Assembly: GCA_002839445.1 (NCBI GenBank)
Contig: PGYB01000014.1
Span: forward strand, 116,791 to 180,790
From: Candidatus Riflebacteria bacterium HGW-Riflebacteria-1
Lineage (GTDB): Bacteria; Muiribacteriota; Ozemobacteria; Ozemobacterales; Ozemobacteraceae
Length of the DNA: 64,000 nucleotides
Reading direction: 5' to 3'
In this document: one piece after another, positions 25,070-32,023 of the stretch
How positions within the stretch are numbered: position 1 is the stretch's first letter
Layout: the number at the start of each line of letters is the position of its first letter
Translations under genes and position numbers: made by a program
Notes under the pieces: generated by a model
The model's input: the letters and a program-made list of their open reading frames with translations, nothing else
Database searches by the model: none
Told to the model about the DNA's origin: nothing

Positions 25070-26698
25070 ATGAAAAAGAAGTTTTTGCTGCTGCTGCTGT
25101 TTTGCGTAATGGCTGTTCAAGCCGGCGCGGCTGAATTAACCACGAGAATTACGCATGCCGATGCTTCCGGGTTTCCGGTTGTTGAGGCTATGTTACAGGT
25201 GTATCACGACCAGCCATTTGATCTGACTCCAGAAAAGCTCAGCGTCGAGGAAAGTGGCAGCAAAGTATCTGAATTCAAGCTTTTGCCGAAGGATTTCACG
25301 CACTATCTGGTTCTGGTGGTAGACCGCTCATCAAGTATAGAACCGGCAATGCTCGATGTTAAAAAGGCGGCGGCCGGGCTGATCAAGAGTCTTGCCGGCC
25401 CGGTTAACATCGCGATTCTGTCTTTTGGCAGCGACATTGATGTCGACCATGATTTTTCGACCGACAAAAAGTCCCTTGTCGAAGCAATTGGCAAGATCAG
25501 GCCATGGGGCGGCACTGTGCTTTTTGACGCTATTTATGAGGCTTGTGAAGAACTCAATACTCGGGCAGGTATTAACGATCTCAAGACTGTCATCTGTCTG
25601 ACCGACGGCCAGGACAGCACGCCGAGCGGCCGGCATCGCCTTTCGCGCCACGAACCGCACGAAGTTACCAAATCTGCCCTCGACAAAAATATCAGGGTAA
25701 TCAGCCTGGGGCTTGGCAATGACATCGATACCGAATTTCTCGGTGGCATCGCCTCAGAAACCGGAGGCTGGTATCTGCAGACTGCGACTTCAAATCAGCT
25801 GGCGGATTTATGCGACAAGCTGAGCACACGTCTCAAGCTGAAAAAACATTATCGGCTCTCATACAATTCGCCAGTTCCGACCGCTGAAAACCCGCGCCGT
25901 GCGATCAGTATAACGCTGACACACAACGGCCTTACAGCGGTTGGAACCCGGCCATACCATACTCCTGCCCGCATTAAGACTCTTGCTGTCGAAGCGCCCG
26001 TGCAGGAACAATCACTGAGCCTTGAAGAGCTGCTTGAGCAGCTCGAAGTTGCCAGCACTGATCAGTCGATGTTGACACGAAGAATCAAGCTGCCGGCGAC
26101 GCAACCGGTGCATGGCCTGACGCTGGCATCGTTTAAAGGCCTTTCGTCAGTTGATTGCCGCAACCTTATCAACCAGATGCACCAGCTTGTTGCAGAAAAG
26201 CATCAACAGAACTTTGCGGCGCGCAAAAAGTATCTTGATGGGCATCTTGCCGGTGTTGACCAACTGCTCCGAGAGTTTTTTGCCAGGGCTGACGCGCCAA
26301 GAATCAAAGAGCCTGAAAGCCAGAAGATTGCCAGGTTTATTGACTATCTTAACATCAGGCGCAAGGAAATTGAGCTTCTCGGCAAGCGGGCTTACGAAGA
26401 ATATTTAATTGAATTCAAAAGCAGTCTCGCAGAACTCGAATACTTTGAAAAGACCCAGATTGGCGGCGAAAAGTTTGCCGAGGCTTTTTTTGCAACAAAC
26501 ACCGCCAACCGCACCCAGGCATTGCAGGAGCTTGGCGATCGCTATGTCGAAGAAATCGCTGCGAATCAGCAGAAAATGCGTGCAAAGTTCGCGGCCTCAG
26601 AAGACAGGCCCCAGCCAGGCGACAGCTCGCCGGCCAGCGCTGGCGCCAAGCTCAATATCTCACTTCCCGACCTGCCCGAAATCAAAACCCTCGACTGA
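25070..26698 (+). CDS. Exported von Willebrand factor A-domain protein
   Basis: The product has 542 residues. The signal peptide MKKKFLLLLLFCVMAVQAGAA is followed by a beta segment, then a VWA domain at about 80-270 with the MIDAS motif DRSSS (about 87), a conserved Thr loop and CLTDGQDST. The C-terminal 250 residues are helical and charged (LLEQLEVASTDQSMLTRRIK). VWA domains bind metal and partner proteins. ATG 25070 has GTGAGGA upstream, and the gap to the acyltransferase fusion is 29 bases, so cotranscription is likely. The protein should sit in the periplasm. The partner is unknown, and the long helical tail is not a family I know. Confidence 0.88.
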   Translation: MKKKFLLLLLFCVMAVQAGAAELTTRITHADASGFPVVEAMLQVYHDQPFDLTPEKLSVEESGSKVSEFKLLPKDFTHYLVLVVDRSSSIEPAMLDVKKAAAGLIKSLAGPVNIAILSFGSDIDVDHDFSTDKKSLVEAIGKIRPWGGTVLFDAIYEACEELNTRAGINDLKTVICLTDGQDSTPSGRHRLSRHEPHEVTKSALDKNIRVISLGLGNDIDTEFLGGIASETGGWYLQTATSNQLADLCDKLSTRLKLKKHYRLSYNSPVPTAENPRRAISITLTHNGLTAVGTRPYHTPARIKTLAVEAPVQEQSLSLEELLEQLEVASTDQSMLTRRIKLPATQPVHGLTLASFKGLSSVDCRNLINQMHQLVAEKHQQNFAARKKYLDGHLAGVDQLLREFFARADAPRIKEPESQKIARFIDYLNIRRKEIELLGKRAYEEYLIEFKSSLAELEYFEKTQIGGEKFAEAFFATNTANRTQALQELGDRYVEEIAANQQKMRAKFAASEDRPQPGDSSPASAGAKLNISLPDLPEIKTLD

Positions 26699-26713
26699 CC
26701 TGCTGTGCAGGGG

Positions 26714-27094
26714 CTAGAACTGGCCGGTGCGCAGCAGAACGAGTGTGCAGGCCTCAACGACCTTCAGGCCGTGCTGGCGGAGTTCCTGCATCAGCTGAGG
26801 GTTCTCGGTGCCTGGGTTGAAAATAACTCTGCCGGGATTGAGGCTGATGATGTCTGCCTGCATGGGCGTCAACGTATCGGGAGACACATAAAGGGTCAGA
26901 GTGTCGACTTTGCCGGTTACCTGATCGAGACGCGGCACGACCGGCAACCCTTCGATTTCGGTGGCGACCGGGTGTACCGGCACGACTTCGTGGCCGTGCT
27001 CTCGCAGCATGCGCACGGCTTTGTTTGAGTAGCGCTCAGGGTTATTGCTCGCGCCCAGAACTACAACGCGGTGTTTTATTTCCTGTTCAGTCAT
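26714..27094 (-). CDS. CoA-binding domain protein (YccU-like)
   Basis: The product has 126 residues: a single Rossmann-like CoA-binding domain. It reads VVVLGASNNPERYSNKAVRML, then VVPVHPVATEIEGLPVVPRL, then VDTLTLYVSP and VIFNPGTENPQLMQEL, as in YccU-type proteins. These are cytoplasmic and of uncertain function; related domains occur in succinyl-CoA synthetase. ATG 27094 is preceded by GAGGTAG. It is convergent with the VWA gene, with 15 bases between them. No partner gene is adjacent. Confidence 0.92.
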   Translation of the reverse strand: MTEQEIKHRVVVLGASNNPERYSNKAVRMLREHGHEVVPVHPVATEIEGLPVVPRLDQVTGKVDTLTLYVSPDTLTPMQADIISLNPGRVIFNPGTENPQLMQELRQHGLKVVEACTLVLLRTGQF

Positions 27095-27297
27095 AACTAC
27101 CTCGCAGTGTTTTATTTTAATACTATCAATAATATATCTCAGAATCGAGAAAAGCGAACTGTTTTAAGTCGGCTGCTAATTGCTCTGATTGAAGGGTTTG
27201 CGGCTGGGCAGCGTTGCGTTCATCATCTGGCGGGGGTGGTGTGGATGCCGCTCACCGTCAACGAAGATGGTTATCGCGCAAGAATGTGCGGAGCATG

Positions 27298-27329
27298 AAA
27301 AAAGCGGCCGGAGCATCTGCCCCGACCGC
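27298..27329 (-). terminator. Intrinsic terminator downstream of katA
   Basis: On the minus strand, an 11-base-pair stem (with two G-U pairs; arms 27319-27329 and 27304-27314, loop 27315-27318) is followed by six T. It lies 157 bases past the katA stop, and a dispersed repeat (27371-27446) separates them. Confidence 0.75.
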
Positions 27330-27370
27330 CTGCAAAGGATTCTCTTGTGAAGGTCTATCAACAATAGCTG

Positions 27371-27446
27371 GATTGCTTCGCTACGCTCGCAATGACGTTG
27401 TAATTCTTGATCAGGTCAATGCGAGGAGCGTAACGGCGAAGCAATC
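27371..27446. repeat. Dispersed imperfect inverted repeat, copy 2
   Basis: The left arm, 27371-27396, differs from copy 1 at a single base (A for C in the centre). The right arm, 27415-27446, runs GTCAATGCGAG to GAAGCAATC. It sits between the katA stop and its terminator, so it is transcribed in the katA 3' untranslated region. Confidence 0.65.
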
Positions 27447-27485
27447 AGACTGTTGCAGCAAAAGACATCATACAAGGAGCCTTAT

Positions 27486-28940
27486 TTACTTGTTTACTTT
27501 GCTCATTGGTATGCCGAGTGCTTTGGCGACGCCTTCGCCGTAAGCCGGGTCAGCTTTGAAGCAGTTGCTGATGTGACGGATCTTGACTTCTTCTGGTGCA
27601 TCTCCCATCGCGCGGCCGGTGTTGTCAAAGAGAACCTGCTTTTGTGCCGGGTTCATAGCTCTGAAGAGATTGCCAGGCTGGCTGTAATAATCGTCATCGT
27701 CTTCCCTGAAATCCCAGTGATCAGCTGCGCCCTGCAGTTCAAGCGGTGGTTCCTTGAAATCTGGCTGTTGCTGCCATTCGCCGTAGCTGTTGGGTTCGTA
27801 GCCGAGGGTGCTGCCATGGTTGCCGTCGACGCGCATGGCACCGTCGCGGTGATAGCTGTGGAACGGGCAACGCGGCTTGTTGACCGGAATCAGGTGGTGG
27901 TTAACGCCGAGGCGGTAGCGCTGGGCGTCGCCGTAAGAGAACAGGCGTCCCTGTAACATTCTGTCGGGAGAGAAGCCGATTCCGGGCACGATATTAGCCG
28001 GGTTGAAAGCGGCCTGTTCGACTTCAGCAAAGTAATTTTCGGGGTTTTTGTTGAGCTCGAAGTAGCCAACGTCGATAAGCGGATATTCTTTATGCGGCCA
28101 CACCTTGGTCAGGTCGAACGGATTGAACTTGAATTTTGCTGCGTCTTTTTCGGGAATGACCTGAATTTTCATATCCCATTTTGGAAAGTCGCCTTTTTCG
28201 ATGTTGTCATACAGATCGCGCTGATGGCTTTCACGGCATTTTCCGATGACTGCTTCGGCTTCCTGGTCGCTCAGGTTCTTGATTCCCTGGCGGGTCTTGA
28301 GATGAAACTTAACCCAGAAACGCTCGTTCTTTGCGTTGACCAGGCTGAAAGTATGGCTGCCGTAACCGTTCATGTGGCGATAAGAGAGCGGAATACCGCG
28401 TTCGCTCATGGTGATGGTGATCTGGTGAAGTGCTTCTGGCAGGTTGGTCCAGAAATCCCAGTTGTTTTTGGCACTGCGCAGATTGGTGCGCGGGTCGCGC
28501 TTGACAGCATGATTGAGGTCGGGAAATTTGAGTGGGTCGCGCAGAAAGAACACCGGGGTATTGTTGCCGACGAGGTCCCAGTTGCCTTCTTCAGTATAGA
28601 ATTTCATGGCAAAACCGCGAATGTCGCGTTCGGCATCGGCGGCGCCGCGTTCGCCGGCAACTGTCGAAAAACGCACGAACATTTCGGTCTGTTTGCCGAT
28701 TTGAGAGAAAATTTTTGCCCTGGTATACTTTGTGATGTCGTGGGTAACGGTGAATGTGCCGTAGGCGCCGGAACCTTTGGCATGCATGCGGCGCTCAGGT
28801 ATGACTTCGCGGTCGAACTGTGCGAGTTTTTCGAGATACCAGACGTCCTGCAGCAGCATTGGCCCGCGTTTTCCTGCGGTCATCACGTTCTGGTTGTCAG
28901 CCACTGGTGCGCCGGCGTTGGTGGTAAGTTTTTTCTTCAT
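27486..28940 (-). CDS. katA: Monofunctional haem catalase
   Basis: Breaks down hydrogen peroxide to water and oxygen in the cytoplasm. The product has 484 residues, the small-subunit clade length. The catalytic His is in ERRMHAKGSGAYG (His53). The distal Asn region reads GNNTPVFFLRDPLKFPDL, and the proximal Tyr region LFSYGDAQRYRLGVNHHLIP. ATG 28940 overlaps the perR stop by four bases (ATGA), and its ribosome site GGGAG lies in the last perR codons, so the two genes are translationally coupled. Control by PerR is expected. Confidence 0.97.
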   Translation of the reverse strand: MKKKLTTNAGAPVADNQNVMTAGKRGPMLLQDVWYLEKLAQFDREVIPERRMHAKGSGAYGTFTVTHDITKYTRAKIFSQIGKQTEMFVRFSTVAGERGAADAERDIRGFAMKFYTEEGNWDLVGNNTPVFFLRDPLKFPDLNHAVKRDPRTNLRSAKNNWDFWTNLPEALHQITITMSERGIPLSYRHMNGYGSHTFSLVNAKNERFWVKFHLKTRQGIKNLSDQEAEAVIGKCRESHQRDLYDNIEKGDFPKWDMKIQVIPEKDAAKFKFNPFDLTKVWPHKEYPLIDVGYFELNKNPENYFAEVEQAAFNPANIVPGIGFSPDRMLQGRLFSYGDAQRYRLGVNHHLIPVNKPRCPFHSYHRDGAMRVDGNHGSTLGYEPNSYGEWQQQPDFKEPPLELQGAADHWDFREDDDDYYSQPGNLFRAMNPAQKQVLFDNTGRAMGDAPEEVKIRHISNCFKADPAYGEGVAKALGIPMSKVNK

Positions 28941-29410
28941 GATCTACTCCCTTTGGATGATTTATCAGATTGAATCTGTTTGAACACTTTGTTGATACAA
29001 GTTTTGCAGGTGCCGCGAATTTCTACGTGTGTCTGCTCGATGTTGCCAAGTTCGGCCAGTGAATCGGGCACCTTGAGAGAATTCAGTTCGTCGCTGTAGA
29101 AGTCTGAGGTCAGACCACATCGGTTACAGACAAAATGGTGATGATGGCTGAGATTGCCGTCAAATCGCGTTCTTTCGCGCGAACTGCCGAGCGTAGTGAT
29201 TACGCCGAGATCATTGAGCACCCACAGTGTGCGATAAACAGTATCAAGAGAGAGGGTGGGCAGCTTTTTACGAAGCTTATGGAATAAGTTTTCGGCGTCG
29301 GGGTGGTCTTTGGCCTGCACGATTGCCTTAAAAATTTCGATGCGCTGCTGGGTGACCTTGATGCCCTTTTCATGGCAAAGCTCAACAAAGCTTTCAATGC
29401 GGATTTTCAC
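28937..29410 (-). CDS. perR: PerR-type peroxide-sensing Fur-family repressor
   Basis: The product has 157 residues with a winged helix (LSLDTVYRTLWVLNDLGV) and a dimerisation domain. The metal ligands match the Bacillus subtilis PerR spacing exactly: His36, Asp84, His90, His92 and Asp103 correspond to H37, D85, H91, H93 and D104. The structural zinc site has Cys95/Cys98 and Cys135/Cys138. The Asp at 84 is the residue that separates PerR from Fur in that protein (established knowledge). The gene overlaps katA by four bases. A palindrome at 29444-29455 lies at its predicted start point, suggesting autorepression. Confidence 0.93.
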   Translation of the reverse strand: MKIRIESFVELCHEKGIKVTQQRIEIFKAIVQAKDHPDAENLFHKLRKKLPTLSLDTVYRTLWVLNDLGVITTLGSSRERTRFDGNLSHHHHFVCNRCGLTSDFYSDELNSLKVPDSLAELGNIEQTHVEIRGTCKTCINKVFKQIQSDKSSKGSRS

Positions 29411-29443
29411 TTCGTGTTGCTTGATGTTTCGTCTCGCTAAATC

Positions 29444-29455
29444 AGAATGTATTCT
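29444..29455. promoter_or_regulatory. Candidate PerR operator
   Basis: AGAAT-GT-ATTCT, a short inverted repeat with two bases at its centre, lies just downstream of the predicted perR start point (near 29458). The classical Per box has 7-1-7 symmetry, so this is a variant by eye and not an exact match. Confidence 0.5.
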
Positions 29456-29464
29456 TACCTAGTT

Positions 29465-29493
29465 ATTAAACTGCATATAATTCGAGAAGTCAA
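29465..29493 (-). promoter_or_regulatory. Promoter of the perR-katA operon
   Basis: On the minus strand, TTGACT (29493-29488), a 17-base spacer and TTTAAT (29470-29465). Each hexamer has five of six consensus bases. The start point is near 29458. Confidence 0.65.
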
Positions 29494-29865
29494 TAGACGA
29501 CGACAGCCGCTCTGTGAGCAGGTTGTTGCCGGTAATGTGCGGCTAATTCAGCAGACAACAGGAAAAAAATACTCTGCCAGAACTTTTCTTTCTGCCACGC
29601 CTGAAACCGACAAACGAACACTCCTGTAACCTTGCAAATTGGTTATATGGGAATTCTATTACTCTATGTTAATGATCAAATGCCTTTTTGCTAATAAAAA
29701 TCAGGCTCTGTCTTACCTTAATTGACTTGTAGCAGCATTCTGATAAATTTTAAGAACGGCAATGCTAAGAGTAAGAGATTTTCGATCATTGTAGCTGAAG
29801 CTGCTTGAAGCGATGGTCGCGTGTTCGTTTTTGCTGCAATGAATCATAAGGAGTTATGACAAACC
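29494..29865. other. Intergenic region with one weak promoter
   Basis: No gene or RNA is seen. A weak plus-strand promoter for the DUF255 gene may be TTGACT (29722-29727), a 16-base spacer and TAAATT (29744-29749). The remainder is A/T-rich without notable repeats. Confidence 0.4.
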
Positions 29866-31962
29866 ATGGTCAGTAATAGTCATGAAAACCGTCTGGCTGA
29901 GAGCAACAGTCCATATCTGCTGCAGCATGCGCACAATCCGGTTAACTGGCAGGAATGGTCAGGTGCGGCCTTTGCGCTGGCGAAAGAGCTGAACCGCCTT
30001 GTTTTTCTGTCGATTGGTTACTCAACCTGTCACTGGTGCCACGTCATGGAAAAGGAATCTTTCGAGGATGAAGAGGTCGCCGCGCTGGTTAATTCCGCTT
30101 ACATTGCGATCAAGGTTGATCGCGAGCAAAGGCCTGATATCGACCAGATATATATGGATGTCTGCCAGGCGCTGACCGGGAGTGGTGGCTGGCCGTTGAC
30201 GATTATTTTGACTCCGGATCAGAAACCGGTTTTTGCCGGAACTTATTTTCCGAAACGCCAGAAGTATGGGCGGCCGGGATTGATCGAGATTTTGTCGGCC
30301 ATGGCTGCCGAATGGCACCTTAAACCGCAGAAATTACAGGACAGCGCACAAAAGATTGCCGGGCATTTTGCCGAAAACACGAGTATTGCCTGTAGTTTTC
30401 CAGATGAAAGCATCGTCATAAAAGGTGTCGAAGAGATCGTCGCCGGATACGATAATCAATATGGTGGCTTTACGGCGGCGCCAAAGTTTCCGATGGGGCA
30501 CGTGCTGGAGTTGCTGCTCAATCATGCCGTCAGCAAGGGCGATGGCGAGCTGCTGAAAAAGGTCGAACACAGTTTGCTCGCCATGTATCGTGGTGGCATT
30601 TTTGACCATCTCGGCGGTGGTTTCTGTCGTTACAGCACAGATGAGCGCTGGCTGGTTCCGCATTTTGAAAAGATGCTCTATGATAATGCGCTGCTGCTAC
30701 GATGTTACGCTTCGGCCTTTAAGGTGACCGGCAAAGCCATTTATCGCGAGGTGGCTGAGGCCATCAGCGACTATGTTCTGCGTGATCTCGAAAATCCGGA
30801 TGGTGGTTTTTATTCGGCAGAGGACGCTGACAGCGAGGGGCATGAGGGTCGCTTCTATGTTTTTGCCTATGATGAATTCATGCGGTTGGCCGGCGAAGAT
30901 GCAGGAAAGGCGCTCGCCGGGTATTTTGGCGTCACGCCGCCGGGCAACTTTGAAGATGGCCTTAATGTTCTGCACCTGAGCCAAAGTCGTGAAGAGTCTG
31001 CTGCTCTATGCGGTATGACCGTTGATGACTTTTCTCACAAGCTTGCGGATTTTCGCCAGCGGCTCTTTGTCTATCGCTCACAACGCACCCGGCCGCTTCT
31101 CGATGACAAGGTGATTACCAGCTGGAACGGTTTGATGATTGGTGCTCTGGCGTTAGCCGGCCGCTATCTCGGACGTGCTGATCTGATTGATGCAGCCAGG
31201 CGTGCCGCGGTATTTGTCAGGAAAAATCTGGCGAGTTCGCAGGGCCGTCTGTTGCGTTGCTGGCGCCGGGGCAAAGCCGAAATAGACGGCTTCTTTGAAG
31301 ATTATTCATTTCTTGCGCATGGCCTGCTCGAGCTGTTTCGCAGCGACTATAACCCGGAATGGCTGAAGTGGGCTGCTGAACTGCATACGCAGGCTGTCGC
31401 GCTTTTTGCCGGGCGCCTGCCGGGGTCTTATTATGAGACACCGCATGATGGCGAAAAGCTTTTGTTCAGGCCGCGCAATTTAACTGATGGCGCAGTTCCA
31501 TCGGCGCGCTCGATTCTCGCCGACAACAGCGTGCTGCTGGCCGGAATAACAGGCGACAACCGCTATGTCGATCTTGCCGCGGCAATCTTTACCGATGGCG
31601 CCAGTCTCATGCTGCGCGCCCCAACAGCAACTGCTGCCATGCTCAACGCCTTGCGGCGTTATTATCAGTATCCGCTGCGCATTCTGATTCACGCCGAAAA
31701 ACTTTCCGACGCCGAGGCCTTTGCTGAAGCAGTCGAAGAGCTTTATCTGCCAGACTCGGTCGTAGTAATGTCTTCCGGTGATTCCGGCGAACAGATTCTT
31801 AAAACGCTTTTAACGGATTCTGAGCTCTTCAGCAGCCCAGGCCCGGTCGTGCAGATCTGCCTCCAAAACCGCTGCCTGAAACCAGTTGCCAGCAAAGCCG
31901 AACTGCTCAAAACCCTTAGCCAGCTCGCCTCTCAGACTCCCGCAAAACCAGATAAATCGTAA
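29866..31962 (+). CDS. DUF255/YyaL-type thioredoxin-fold protein
   Basis: The product has 698 residues. The N-terminal DUF255 thioredoxin-like domain starts NRLAESNSPYLLQHAHNPVNW and has the CxxC motif in STCHWCHVMEKESF and KVDREQRPDIDQIYMD. An alpha/alpha-toroid domain follows (GGFTAAPKFPMGHVLELLL; GGIFDHLGGGFCRYSTDERW; SAEDADSEGHEGRFYV). The length and layout match YyaL and human SPATA20, whose biochemical role is unsettled. ATG 29866 is used; AAGGAG lies 12 bases upstream. The convergent lipoprotein gene ends nearby, with a terminator between. Confidence 0.95.
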   Translation: MVSNSHENRLAESNSPYLLQHAHNPVNWQEWSGAAFALAKELNRLVFLSIGYSTCHWCHVMEKESFEDEEVAALVNSAYIAIKVDREQRPDIDQIYMDVCQALTGSGGWPLTIILTPDQKPVFAGTYFPKRQKYGRPGLIEILSAMAAEWHLKPQKLQDSAQKIAGHFAENTSIACSFPDESIVIKGVEEIVAGYDNQYGGFTAAPKFPMGHVLELLLNHAVSKGDGELLKKVEHSLLAMYRGGIFDHLGGGFCRYSTDERWLVPHFEKMLYDNALLLRCYASAFKVTGKAIYREVAEAISDYVLRDLENPDGGFYSAEDADSEGHEGRFYVFAYDEFMRLAGEDAGKALAGYFGVTPPGNFEDGLNVLHLSQSREESAALCGMTVDDFSHKLADFRQRLFVYRSQRTRPLLDDKVITSWNGLMIGALALAGRYLGRADLIDAARRAAVFVRKNLASSQGRLLRCWRRGKAEIDGFFEDYSFLAHGLLELFRSDYNPEWLKWAAELHTQAVALFAGRLPGSYYETPHDGEKLLFRPRNLTDGAVPSARSILADNSVLLAGITGDNRYVDLAAAIFTDGASLMLRAPTATAAMLNALRRYYQYPLRILIHAEKLSDAEAFAEAVEELYLPDSVVVMSSGDSGEQILKTLLTDSELFSSPGPVVQICLQNRCLKPVASKAELLKTLSQLASQTPAKPDKS

Positions 31963-31977
31963 TGATTCCGTACAAAT

Positions 31978-32002
31978 AAAAAGGGCGGGATCGCTCCCGC
32001 CC
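31978..32002 (-). terminator. Intrinsic terminator for the lipoprotein gene
   Basis: Stem GGGCGGGA/TCCCGCCC with a four-base loop, followed on the minus strand by TTTTTATTT. In the other direction no T-run follows, so it acts mainly on the minus strand. Confidence 0.8.
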
Positions 32003-32023
32003 TGTAATAGCTATAAAGAATCG

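Noticed and set aside
28092..28973. 293-codon plus-strand frame opposite katA
   Set aside because: It is the antisense shadow of the catalase gene; the protein on the minus strand has all family motifs.
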